Source: UBA3824 sp017541145 (GTDB taxonomy: Bacteria; Bacteroidota; Bacteroidia; Bacteroidales; UBA3824). From it: 64,000 nucleotides of DNA. Below are positions 23,815 through 31,366 of this stretch, one piece after another. The stretch's first letter is position 1; each line of letters opens with the position of its first letter. The stretch covers positions 1-64,000 of the forward strand of contig CAMVLO010000007.1 in the NCBI GenBank assembly GCA_947168365.1. Reading direction: 5' to 3'. Below the pieces are notes generated by a model. That model was not told the DNA's origin and searched no databases. It saw only the letters and a program-made list of their open reading frames with translations. A program made the translations under genes and the position numbers.

Positions 23815-25251
23815 ATGTACGACGTAGCAGTAATAGGAGCAGGGCTCGGAGGATTGCAATGTGCTTATATCCTTGCTAAGCGGGGAATGAAAGTAGTTGT
23901 ATTGGAAAAAAATCCATATCTCGGAGGATGTCTTCAGACTTTCAAACGTCGTGGTGTTACTTTTGATACAGGTTTTCATTATGTAGGAGGTCTGGACGAA
24001 GGACAACCGCTAAACAGAATATTCAAATACTTCGATCTTATGCAATTACCTTGGCATAAGATGGATACCGACGGTTTCGACCAAGTAATATACAAAGGAA
24101 ATTCCTACATGATAAAAAACGGTTTTGAAAATTTCAGAACCGAATTGTTAGAAAAATTTCCTTCACAACAACAAAGCATCAATACAGTTACCGAACTGTT
24201 TAAAAACATCGGAGAAAACATCTTTGATGCATTTACGCGCGATCAAGAGAGCATGTTGAGCGAAAATTCACCTTTTCAAATCAATGCTTTGGATTATTTG
24301 AATCAGAATGTAGCCAATCAGGATTTGAAAAACGTGTTGTCGGGTACTTCTCCCAAAATGCCTCTTACTTCCAAACTGCCGCTTTATCATTTTGCACAAA
24401 TCAACGCTTCGTTTATCCTGAGTGCTTACCGTATAAAAGGCGGAGGAATGCAAATCGCCGAACATCTCGCCGAGTCTGTAAAAAAAATGGGCGGAGAGGT
24501 TTATACAAATTGTTTAGTTACAAAATTTATCGAAAAAGATTCCAACGTTTCGATGTTGGAAATCCAAGGCAAAGATTCAATAGAAGTAAAAAACGTAATC
24601 TCAAACGTACATCCGCGCGAGACAATGAAACTCGCCGAAGATATTACATTTGTTCGCAAAGCTCAGAAACGCAGATATTCCGAACTCGAAAACAGTTACG
24701 GCATGTTTACAGCAAATATCGCTCTCAAACCCGGAAAACTCAAATATCTGAATCGTAATATCTATATCCACGAGTCAGACGTTTGGAGCGAGGGTACACA
24801 AAAAGCCTCAGAAAAGCCGAGATGCGCATTAGTAAACTTTGCAGTTCCGTCTGACGGCGAATTTGCAGAAAATGTTGACATCCTTACACCAATGCTTTGG
24901 GAAGACGTAGCAAAATTCGACGGAACAAAACCGATGCACCGGCCTCAAGAATACGAGGACATCAAAGCCGAAAAAGCTCAACAACTTATAGAATTAGCAA
25001 ATCAATATGTTCCCGGATTGAAAGATGCTGTAGATCATATCTATACATCAACACCGCTTACATGGAAAGATTACACCGGCACGGCAGACGGTGCGGCTTA
25101 CGGTATTACCAAAAAAATGCCGTTCCAACGACTTGCCAACAATATATATTGGACAGGACAAAATATCGGACTTCACGGAATACTCGGAGTATCAATGACT
25201 TCATTGCTTACTGCAAGAACAATTACCGGAGAATTCCCTGTTAATTTTTAA
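23815..25251 (+). CDS. Phytoene-desaturase-like FAD-dependent oxidoreductase (CrtI family)
   Basis: The 478-residue protein has an N-terminal dinucleotide-binding site VAVIGAGLGGLQCAYILAKR with the acidic strand end VVVLEKNPYLGG, then FDTGFHYVGG. The C-terminus has the second FAD motif NIYWTGQNIGLHGILGVSMT. This is the NAD(P)-binding/CrtI-type flavoprotein family, whose members desaturate or isomerise carotenoids, or act on polyene or retinol-like lipids. No other carotenoid gene (crtB, crtE) is present. Beside an ACP and hotdog enzymes it may act on a polyene or fatty acyl product, but this is inferred. Confidence 0.8.
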   Translation: MYDVAVIGAGLGGLQCAYILAKRGMKVVVLEKNPYLGGCLQTFKRRGVTFDTGFHYVGGLDEGQPLNRIFKYFDLMQLPWHKMDTDGFDQVIYKGNSYMIKNGFENFRTELLEKFPSQQQSINTVTELFKNIGENIFDAFTRDQESMLSENSPFQINALDYLNQNVANQDLKNVLSGTSPKMPLTSKLPLYHFAQINASFILSAYRIKGGGMQIAEHLAESVKKMGGEVYTNCLVTKFIEKDSNVSMLEIQGKDSIEVKNVISNVHPRETMKLAEDITFVRKAQKRRYSELENSYGMFTANIALKPGKLKYLNRNIYIHESDVWSEGTQKASEKPRCALVNFAVPSDGEFAENVDILTPMLWEDVAKFDGTKPMHRPQEYEDIKAEKAQQLIELANQYVPGLKDAVDHIYTSTPLTWKDYTGTADGAAYGITKKMPFQRLANNIYWTGQNIGLHGILGVSMTSLLTARTITGEFPVNF

Positions 25252-25261
25252 TACTAATACC

Positions 25262-25540
25262 ATGCAATTCAATAGCAACAGCAACAACAACGGTCAAAAA
25301 TTCGGTTTGGCCCTTGGAAAAGAAAATTACAAACTCATGCTTATCGGCATGGGAATCATATTATTAGGTTTCATTCTTATGGCAGGAGGCGGTAGCGACG
25401 ATCCTAACGTTTTCGACGAATCTGTCTTCAGTTTTACACGTATAACACTTGCTCCGATTGTAGTTCTTTTCGGATTCGGATTCGAGATTTATGCTATCAT
25501 GAAGAAACCTAAAGACAGCGAAACCGATAATAACAAATAA
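25262..25540 (+). CDS. DUF3098 family small membrane protein
   Basis: This 92-residue protein has two predicted helices (LMLIGMGIILLGFILMAGGG and ITLAPIVVLFGFGFEIYAIM) separated by a short Asp-rich loop, matching the DUF3098 family of Bacteroidota. The N-terminus is Asn/Ser-rich. Function is unknown. It lies 10 bp after the CrtI-like gene, so it is the last gene of that operon. In other genomes I recall this family next to cell-division ftsX-type genes, which is not the case here. Confidence 0.8.
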   Translation: MQFNSNSNNNGQKFGLALGKENYKLMLIGMGIILLGFILMAGGGSDDPNVFDESVFSFTRITLAPIVVLFGFGFEIYAIMKKPKDSETDNNK

Positions 25541-25560
25541 TTTATTTGATTATTTCTATT

Positions 25561-25632
25561 ATCAACGAATTAAACAAACAAAACAGATTAACAGAATCGT
25601 TATTTGTTGCCTGAATTGTTTAATTCGTTGAT
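25561..25632. repeat. Palindromic repeat family, copy D
   Basis: ATCAACGAATTAAACA at 25561-25576 is perfectly inverted at 25617-25632, 16 bp each, with a 40-bp middle. It lies 20 bp after the DUF3098 gene. The stretch 25633-25726 up to array 2 shows nothing identifiable. Confidence 0.85.
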
Positions 25633-25726
25633 TTTTTTTTATCAACTAATCAAAAGAATATAAATTAACACACAAATAAACATCCTTTCTACACAAATTC
25701 ACTACAAAACAGATTTTTTTTCGGGC

Positions 25727-26020
25727 ATCGAAAGTCAAAATGCAAATGCAAACACAAAATTTCCGGGTATCGAAAGTCAAAATGCAAATGCAAACACAAA
25801 ATTTCCGGGCATCGAAAGTCAAAATGCAAATGCAAACACAAAATTTCCGGGTATCAAAAGTCAAAATTCAAATGCAAACACAAAATTTCCGGGCATCAAA
25901 AGTCAAAATGCAAATGCAAACACAAAATTTCCGGGTATCAAAAGTCAAAATGCAAATGCAAATACAAAATTTCCGGGCATCGAAAGTCAAAATGCAAATG
26001 CAAACACAAAATTTCCGGGC
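25727..26020. repeat. Tandem repeat array 2: seven 42-bp units
   Basis: Seven 42-bp units start at 25727, 25769, 25811, 25853, 25895, 25937 and 25979. Each reads ATCGAAAGTCAAAATGCAAA, then TGCAAACACAAAATTTCCGG plus G and T or C. The last base alternates T, C, T, C, T, C, C, which suggests growth by 84-bp doublets; units 4-6 share ATCAAAAG instead of ATCGAAAG. The repeat differs from that of array 1 except for a CGGGC(G/A)T(T/C)G core on the same strand. Unit length and copy number are equal. No unique spacers exist, and both strands are open in some frame because of the unit length. Confidence 0.95.
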
Positions 26021-26401
26021 GTATATACAATAAAAAAATATTATATTTTCCTTCCTTTTAGCGTTGAAAATCTGTAATTTTTTGTAACTACTTGATATAT
26101 AGTTGAAAACTTTAATATTTTTTAACATCCCCCCCAATACAAGACGTGTAGACGGTATTTTTGCGTTTTTTTTAGCCTTTTTAAGCTGATTTTTAGGGCG
26201 TTTTGTAGACTGATTTTGGATATATATTTGCATATTTAAAAAAATATTTGTATATTTGTATTGTTATAATTGATTATTCGATTGTTTATTGATACTTCTA
26301 TCAATATAATATTATATAGATTGGATGTTACAATATACTCCGACTAATCTTATGATATTTAATTAACGAAATATATTAACATTTAAAAAATAAAATTAAT
26401 T
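26021..26401 (+). promoter_or_regulatory. Conserved leader of cassette 2 with promoter and long 5' UTR
   Basis: This leader is co-linear with that of cassette 1. The identical 23-nt AT-rich block is at 26030-26052, CTGTAATTTTTTGTAAC at 26072-26088 (the same 42-nt offset as in cassette 1), the promoter TTTG at 26227-26230 with TATATTTG at 26251-26258, and GTTATAATTGATTATTC at 26263-26279. GACTAATCTTAT before the gene is also shared. No open frame spans it. The co-linearity over about 370 nt suggests a functional leader. Confidence 0.7.
26227..26258 (+). promoter_or_regulatory. Promoter of cassette 2 gene
   Basis: TTTG at 26227-26230, 20 bp, TATATTTG at 26251-26258, identical boxes and spacing to cassette 1. 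Confidence 0.75.
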
Positions 26402-27109
26402 ATGATTACATTATCTAAAAAAAGTCTCGTTAAGTTATCTAACTTAGAAGCGTTGTATTTCACGGAGCGAGCACTTGTAGCTGTGGAACAGTTGCCTGAA
26501 GAAATACGTAATGGTAAATTAGTAAAAGAATTGTCAAGATGTTACGAAACATTGTGTGTTAACATCGAGACGATGCGAACCAATCCTCAAACAATTGAGC
26601 TTGTTGGATTTAGAGAACAAGTGGATTTGCTTTTCAAAGCTCTTACAAGTATTGTGTTCGCACAGATGTATCACCCTGATGAATCTGTAGTACAGAAGGC
26701 GGGTGCTGCTAAAGAAATTTTGTGTAAATACAAAATTTTGCGTGGCAACAATTTGTTTAAACGTTTCAGTAAGTACAGATGTCAGATTGATGAGTTGGAA
26801 AAACTCGGAGATGAAGTTTTGAAAACTTTAAACATCGATGCGTATATCGTGGCAGCCAAAGCTCTGTTGGAAAAGCATAATGCACTTTATGAAGAACGCG
26901 GCTCTTATGCTCAGTCTATTAAAGGTATGAAAAAATTGGCTCGCAATGATTTGAATGTTGCTTGGAGCAAACTTGTAGATTTTATTGAATTTTACAATGT
27001 TTATGTTGCTCCTGAATCTTGTGATGAGTTTATGTTGATTGTCAACGAGTTGTTTTCTAAATGTAAGAAACGTCAGTTTGATAATTCAGCGGTAATTTCA
27101 AATTCTTAA
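26402..27109 (+). CDS. DUF6261-like protein, cassette 2
   Basis: This 235-residue paralog of the protein at 10379-11113 is predicted soluble and helical, without signal peptide or known catalytic motif. The first 39 codons differ from the paralog at only three bases, much closer than the rest of the gene (see findings). The C-terminal 15 residues diverge completely and lack the longer tail of copy 1. Six basic residues in SKCKKRQ near the end parallel SKCRRHK in copy 1. It is expressed alone from its own promoter and ends in its own terminator. The family assignment is from memory. Confidence 0.85.
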   Translation: MITLSKKSLVKLSNLEALYFTERALVAVEQLPEEIRNGKLVKELSRCYETLCVNIETMRTNPQTIELVGFREQVDLLFKALTSIVFAQMYHPDESVVQKAGAAKEILCKYKILRGNNLFKRFSKYRCQIDELEKLGDEVLKTLNIDAYIVAAKALLEKHNALYEERGSYAQSIKGMKKLARNDLNVAWSKLVDFIEFYNVYVAPESCDEFMLIVNELFSKCKKRQFDNSAVISNS

Positions 27110-27159
27110 AATTTAAAGTCATATTTTTTACTAAAAAAACAGTAAAATTATTGTGTTTT

Positions 27160-27203
27160 CCCCGTATTTCCTGCGAAAAATTAGGAAGTTCGGGGTTTTT
27201 TAT
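27160..27203 (+). terminator. Terminator of cassette 2
   Basis: CCCCG at 27160-27164 and the following TTTCCT pair with AGGAAG...CGGGG (27183-27195), then a T run. The sequence is unrelated to the terminator of cassette 1. Confidence 0.8.
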
Positions 27204-27262
27204 TATAGTTGTGAGTAATTTTTTAATGTTTATAACATGTTGTATTATAATGTATTACCAAA

Positions 27263-27330
27263 TCAACTGAAAATTTAATTGAAAAACTTAAAAAATAATT
27301 TTGTCAACTGAAAAATTAGTTATATAATTG
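27263..27330 (+). promoter_or_regulatory. Promoter region of the BlaI-type gene with two direct repeats
   Basis: TCAACTGAAAA(T/A)TTA occurs at 27263-27277 and 27304-27318. TATAATTG at 27323-27330, just after the second copy, resembles a -7 box. The repeats may bind the regulator encoded downstream, but they are not the usual TACA/TGTA dyad of BlaI. Confidence 0.4.
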
Positions 27331-27358
27331 CATCGTCAATTAACAAGTAAACGATATT

Positions 27359-27724
27359 ATGGAACAACTTACAAAAGCAGAAGAAAAGGTGATGCAGATG
27401 TTATGGAAGCTCAAAAAAGCTTTCGTAAAGGATATCATCGAAGAGATGCCGGAGCCAAAACCGCCTTACAATACTATTAGTAGTGTGGTAAGAATTCTCA
27501 AGGATAAGGGTTTTGTGGGTTTTAAGGCTTATGGTAAAACTTATCAGTATTACCCTATTGTTTCTAAGTTGCAATATAAGAAATTTACATTTGGTCAGAT
27601 GCTAAAAAATTATTTTGACGGCAGTTATGAAACTATGGTTTCTTATATGGTTGACGAGGAAAAGATTTCTGATAACGAGATTTCTGAAATCAAGAAGATT
27701 ATTGATAACAAAGCTTCTGAATAA
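27359..27724 (+). CDS. BlaI/MecI/CopY family transcriptional repressor
   Basis: The 121-residue protein has a winged-helix domain (LTKAEEKVMQMLWKL, then PYNTISSVVRILKDKGFV, then YYPIVSK) and a C-terminal helical dimerisation part. BlaI-type repressors are cleaved after a signal from a partner M56 membrane protease, which is the next gene here and overlaps by one base (TAATG). In Bacteroidota such pairs are common and are often unrelated to beta-lactamases; none is seen nearby. The controlled genes are therefore unknown, probably this operon itself. Confidence 0.92.
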   Translation: MEQLTKAEEKVMQMLWKLKKAFVKDIIEEMPEPKPPYNTISSVVRILKDKGFVGFKAYGKTYQYYPIVSKLQYKKFTFGQMLKNYFDGSYETMVSYMVDEEKISDNEISEIKKIIDNKASE

Positions 27725-29022
27725 TGGTTGCACTGTTGGAGTACACGTTGGAGGCAGGTTTGATATTTTATCTGCTAATAGCTTTCTACAACAGTGTGTA
27801 TTATAGCTTGTGTTACAACAAATGGAACAGAATTTTCCTTTTGTTGACTGTTTTTCTAAGTTACGGTTTGCCATTGCTGAAAATCAAACATCATGTTCAC
27901 GGTTTCAAGACTGAGGATGTTTTGATTGTGGATGTTACTAAGGATAATGGTGTTGACTTGATAACTTTTAAGACTGAACGCACAATCGGTACTTTGTGGT
28001 CGGAGTTTCTTGATTCGCAGTTCTTTGAAAATTTGGTGTTAATTATCTTTGCAGTGTATGTGGCGGGAGTTGCTGTTAAGCTTTTTACGTTTTTAAGAGG
28101 TTTGTACAAGACTTTAAGACTGAAACTCAATCCTGTAACGGCTGTGTTGGAGGATGGTACTAAGGTTTATAAAACAAATCTCAATACGGTGGCGTTTTCG
28201 TTTTTCTCCAATATTTTTGTCGGGAAAAAGGCTGAATCTCTGGATGAGAAGGATTTGAAAATTATTTTTGCTCATGAGAAACAGCATATTAAAGGCCGTC
28301 ATTCTGTTGATACTTTGATTTTCGGATTGTATTCTGTATTGCAATGGTATAATCCCGCAGTAAAAAGAGCGTCAAGACATTCAAGATTTATTTGTGAGAA
28401 TATTGCAGATAGTAGTGTGGGCGGCGATGTTTCGGATTATTCGCGTTTGATTCTCCGTTTGGGGGCAAGTAATACGGACAAAGAGATGTTAAAACCGAGA
28501 AAAAAGCGACTCAATAGTTCTATTGCGCAAAGGATAATTCACCTTTTCAACAGGGACAGCATCGAGGTGAAAAAAACAAGGTTTTTGCTTTCGTTACCTG
28601 TTCTTGCGTTTTTGGTTGCAACTTATATTGTTCTTGCCGGAATTTTTACGCGGGAGCGTGAGGGTTGGGACGTGCCGGTGGATGGCAGGTTTAGGATAAG
28701 TTGCGATTTTTTTGAGAATTACACGTATCTTGACGACGAGCTTTATGTATTGTCGCATCGTCAGATTGATTTGCAGGTGGCAACACATTCTAAGATACTT
28801 GCTCCTATGAGCGGTAAGCTTAATTATGTTTCCGATAATGAAATCATGATGATGAATGATAGTATTACAGTGTTTATCGGCGGTATTTTGGTAAAAGATG
28901 ATTTGTCTGATGTTAGAGTCGGCGATGTAATCGGCAAACCTAATCAGGAAGGTCATCCGGTTTTTATCAAAACTTGTAAAAACGGTAAGATTGTAAATCC
29001 GAAATCTGTTTTTAAGTTATAA
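27724..29022 (+). CDS. M56 (BlaR1-type) membrane metalloprotease with M23-like C-terminal domain
   Basis: The 432-residue protein has membrane helices at about residues 8-25, 35-48 and 90-125, the zinc motif AHEKQHIKGRHSVD (HExxH) near residue 179, the downstream RFICENIAD glutamate, and a final helix SLPVLAFLVATYIVLAG near residue 285. The last 105 residues read like a degraded LytM/M23 domain: HRQIDLQVATHSKILAPMSG, VRVGDVIGKPN and KNGKIVNPKSVF follow the M23 order, but the H-x-H zinc motif reads HPVFIKT. The protease probably signals to the BlaI-type repressor; the tail may sense peptidoglycan. Confidence 0.85.
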   Translation: MVALLEYTLEAGLIFYLLIAFYNSVYYSLCYNKWNRIFLLLTVFLSYGLPLLKIKHHVHGFKTEDVLIVDVTKDNGVDLITFKTERTIGTLWSEFLDSQFFENLVLIIFAVYVAGVAVKLFTFLRGLYKTLRLKLNPVTAVLEDGTKVYKTNLNTVAFSFFSNIFVGKKAESLDEKDLKIIFAHEKQHIKGRHSVDTLIFGLYSVLQWYNPAVKRASRHSRFICENIADSSVGGDVSDYSRLILRLGASNTDKEMLKPRKKRLNSSIAQRIIHLFNRDSIEVKKTRFLLSLPVLAFLVATYIVLAGIFTREREGWDVPVDGRFRISCDFFENYTYLDDELYVLSHRQIDLQVATHSKILAPMSGKLNYVSDNEIMMMNDSITVFIGGILVKDDLSDVRVGDVIGKPNQEGHPVFIKTCKNGKIVNPKSVFKL

Positions 29023-29027
29023 TAAAT

Positions 29028-29033
29028 AGGAGG
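29028..29033 (+). promoter_or_regulatory. Consensus Shine-Dalgarno sequence
   Basis: AGGAGG lies 6 bp before the ATG at 29040. A full SD is unusual in this window, where most starts follow A/T-rich leaders, and it supports the reality of the small gene. Confidence 0.7.
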
Positions 29034-29039
29034 TATTAT

Positions 29040-29249
29040 ATGAGGACACGAAATGATGAAAATCATCGGATGTTATATTTTCAGATCGGTCTTACAATTG
29101 CACTCGCGATTGCACTTTTTGTGATAAATTACGAGACGCCGAAGACTGTTTATGAAAACAATCAGACAGAAATTTCCGGTTTGGAGATGCAGAAGGTTGG
29201 GGTAACAGACTCAAATTCAGTGATATTGCCTCCGGAAATAAAAAAATGA
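29040..29249 (+). CDS. Small TonB-stub membrane protein
   Basis: This 69-residue protein has one helix (FQIGLTIALAIALFVI) and a short extracytoplasmic tail ending VILPPEIKK. Its pattern parallels the first 75 residues of the TonB protein encoded next: N-x-R before the helix, GL-x-x-AL inside it, a following Glu-rich part, and LPP. It lacks the TonB C-terminal domain entirely. It could be a remnant of a TonB gene or a real short anchor made together with the M56 protease. The consensus Shine-Dalgarno and 17-bp spacing to the M56 gene favour expression. Confidence 0.65.
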   Translation: MRTRNDENHRMLYFQIGLTIALAIALFVINYETPKTVYENNQTEISGLEMQKVGVTDSNSVILPPEIKK

Positions 29250-29385
29250 AATAATTTAACAAAAATTTCATTTTGCAATAAAAAATATGTAATTTAGCGG
29301 TGTCAAAAAATATCAGCTTTTTGAGATTGCGACACTATATTATTTATATGAGTATTTACTAAACTTAATAAAATTTTTTATACAG

Positions 29386-30078
29386 ATGGAACAAAAGAAA
29401 ACTGAATCTGCTAACCTCGATAATAAGAGAACGATATTCTTTGAGGTTGGTCTTATAGTTGCTTTGGGGTTTTTTTGGTGGCTGTTTGAATTTTCTTCAA
29501 AGGTAGAAAAAGCAGAAGAACTTGTAGATAACAGAGATCAAATTGTGGATGAAGAAATGATTCCTGTAACCCGTCAGGAAGATGTAGTATTGCCTCCTCC
29601 ACCTCCTCCACAACAGACTATTACCGACGTGTTGGAAGTCTTGGAAGATAATCAGGTTGTAGAAGATTCTCCTACAATTCAAGAAGAAGATGTTGAAAAA
29701 GTAGATTTTTCAGCTCCTATCGAAGAAGTAGAAGTTGTAGAAGAAGAACCGGAAGAACCTCAAGTATTTTTCATTGTAGAAGATATGCCTGAGTTCCCGG
29801 GTGGTGAACTTGCTCTTAGAAAATATATTGCAGAAAATGTTCGTTATCCGGAAATGGCTAAGGAAAACGATATTCAAGGTACAGTATATGTTCGTTTCGT
29901 AGTAGACGAGCAAGGTAAGGTTACCAACGTAGAAGTAATGAGAGGTGTTGACCCGTTGTTGGATAAAGAAGCTATCCGTGTTGTACAATCGCTTCCGAAA
30001 TGGAAACCCGGTAAACAACGTGGTAAAGCTGTAAAAGTTAGCCACTCAGTGCCTATCAAATTCGCTTTACAGAATTAA
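29386..30078 (+). CDS. Energy transducer TonB
   Basis: The 230-residue protein has one N-terminal helix (FFEVGLIVALGFFWWLF), a Pro-rich stretch LPPPPPPQQ near residue 68, a Glu/Val-rich periplasmic spacer (residues 75-125), and a C-terminal TonB domain. That domain has the family signature FPGGELALRKYIAENVRYPE, GTVYVRFVVDEQGKVTNVEV, LDKEAIRVVQSLPKWKPG and KAVKVSHSVPIKF. TonB carries proton-motive energy from ExbB/ExbD to outer-membrane receptors. It is 136 bp after the TonB-stub gene and ends at a strong terminator. ExbB/D are not in the window. Confidence 0.94.
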   Translation: MEQKKTESANLDNKRTIFFEVGLIVALGFFWWLFEFSSKVEKAEELVDNRDQIVDEEMIPVTRQEDVVLPPPPPPQQTITDVLEVLEDNQVVEDSPTIQEEDVEKVDFSAPIEEVEVVEEEPEEPQVFFIVEDMPEFPGGELALRKYIAENVRYPEMAKENDIQGTVYVRFVVDEQGKVTNVEVMRGVDPLLDKEAIRVVQSLPKWKPGKQRGKAVKVSHSVPIKFALQN

Positions 30079-30102
30079 TTTTTACTTTAAATAAATTGTT
30101 TC

Positions 30103-30143
30103 AGCTGTCATGAGGATTTTTTCTCGTGACAGCTTTTTTTTTG
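30103..30143 (+). terminator. TonB terminator
   Basis: AGCTGTCATGAG at 30103-30114 pairs with CTCGTGACAGCT at 30123-30134 (one wobble), followed by nine T residues. Confidence 0.9.
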
Positions 30144-30190
30144 ACTTTTATTTTTCTTAACATCTTATCTTGCTGTCTGCATTTGTGTTT

Positions 30191-30264
30191 TATCACCGAA
30201 TTAAACGAATTAAGACAAATCTTGAAATCGAAAAAAATCGTTTTATTGGTTTAATTCGGTGATA
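30191..30264. repeat. Palindromic repeat family, copy E
   Basis: TATCACCGAATTAAAC at 30191-30206 is perfectly inverted at 30249-30264. The middle keeps GAATTAAGAC like copies A and B. The rest of the gap to the next gene (30265-30432) shows only A/T-rich DNA and the promoter. Confidence 0.85.
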
Positions 30265-30432
30265 AAAAGAAGCGGGGGAGGAGCGAAGGATTTGTACATC
30301 TTATTACAATATGATTAATTGTTGATATTTTTTATCGTTATTAAAGTTTTTGTAATTTGCCATAAATCAATTTTGTAGTAAAAAAATCAGTTTTGGCTCG
30401 CAAATTGTTGATAAAAAATTTGTAGTTTATAT

Positions 30433-30440
30433 TAAATTTG
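30433..30440 (+). promoter_or_regulatory. -7 box for the universal stress gene
   Basis: TAAATTTG, with TTG at 30408-30410 (22 bp upstream). It favours the ATG at 30483. Confidence 0.55.
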
Positions 30441-30482
30441 CTTAATATAGCGGAATATAAATTTTGTACTAAATCCAATAAT

Positions 30483-31295
30483 ATGCAAGATAAAAATACA
30501 AATGGACCTATCGTAGTGCCTTGGGATTATTCCGAAAAGGCAGAGTTTGCATTGTTGCACGCAATAGATTTTGCAAAAGCCCTCGATCGTGAGATAATTC
30601 TTGTTCATATTACAAAATGGGAAAATGACATCGCCCTTAATGTTGAAAGACTAAATTTGAAGGCAGAAGATGTTATGGTTCAATACGGTATTAGACCTTC
30701 TGTAATTGTAAAAACCGGAAATATTTTTACAGAAATAAAATCTATAGTATCAGAATGTAATGCCGAACTTGCCATAATGGGTACTCACGGCATGAAAGGA
30801 CTTCAGAAATTTACCGGGAGTTGGGCATTGAAAGTAATTGCCGGAAGCAAAGCTCCTTTTTTGGTGGTGCAGAACAAACCGACTGAAGCCGATATTCATA
30901 AAATTGTTTTGCCTTTGGATTTCAAACTTGAGGAACGCGAAAAACTTGTTTGGGCTAATTTCCTTACTCAGATTTTCCGATGCAAATTTTATCTGTGTTA
31001 TATCGAAAATTCTGATATTCAAATCCAAAAACGTACTCAGGCTAATATCAATGCAGCTGTAAAATATCTCGAAAGCAAATCGATCAACTATGAACTCAAA
31101 AGACTTGACGGCAAAGACGGTTTGGCAGCCGAGTCGGTAGATTTTGCTGAAAGTATCGGTAGCGGACTTATTATTATTATGACTACCAAGAATTTGCGTT
31201 TTCAAGATTATGTACTTGGAGCCGCAGAGCAGCAGATAATTGCTAACGAAGCCAAAATTCCTGTGATGTGTGTTAATCCTATGCCTGATAAATAA
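30483..31295 (+). CDS. Universal stress protein, two-domain
   Basis: This 270-residue cytoplasmic protein consists of two UspA domains. The first starts GPIVVPWDYSEKAEFALLHA and ends with the ATP-binding signature GTHGMKGLQKFTGSWALKVI (G-2x-G-9x-S). The second starts HKIVLPLDF and ends LIIIMTTKNLRF, where the nucleotide signature is lost, so probably only the first domain binds ATP. A longer frame starts at 30438 but overlaps the -7 box. The role in stress is known only for the family. Confidence 0.9.
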   Translation: MQDKNTNGPIVVPWDYSEKAEFALLHAIDFAKALDREIILVHITKWENDIALNVERLNLKAEDVMVQYGIRPSVIVKTGNIFTEIKSIVSECNAELAIMGTHGMKGLQKFTGSWALKVIAGSKAPFLVVQNKPTEADIHKIVLPLDFKLEEREKLVWANFLTQIFRCKFYLCYIENSDIQIQKRTQANINAAVKYLESKSINYELKRLDGKDGLAAESVDFAESIGSGLIIIMTTKNLRFQDYVLGAAEQQIIANEAKIPVMCVNPMPDK

Positions 31296-31330
31296 TCGGC
31301 AGATATTAGTTTTTTTTCAAGAAAAATATT

Positions 31331-31338
31331 TACATTTG
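31331..31338 (+). promoter_or_regulatory. -7 box for the PdxA-like gene
   Basis: TACATTTG, 28 bp before the ATG at 31367. Confidence 0.55.
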
Positions 31339-31366
31339 TGTTTGCAAACAATAGATATTTTTTTTG

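Noticed and set aside
25740..26233. Open frames on both strands of array 2
   Set aside because: They are open on both strands for the same periodicity reason and have low-complexity products unrelated to array 1.
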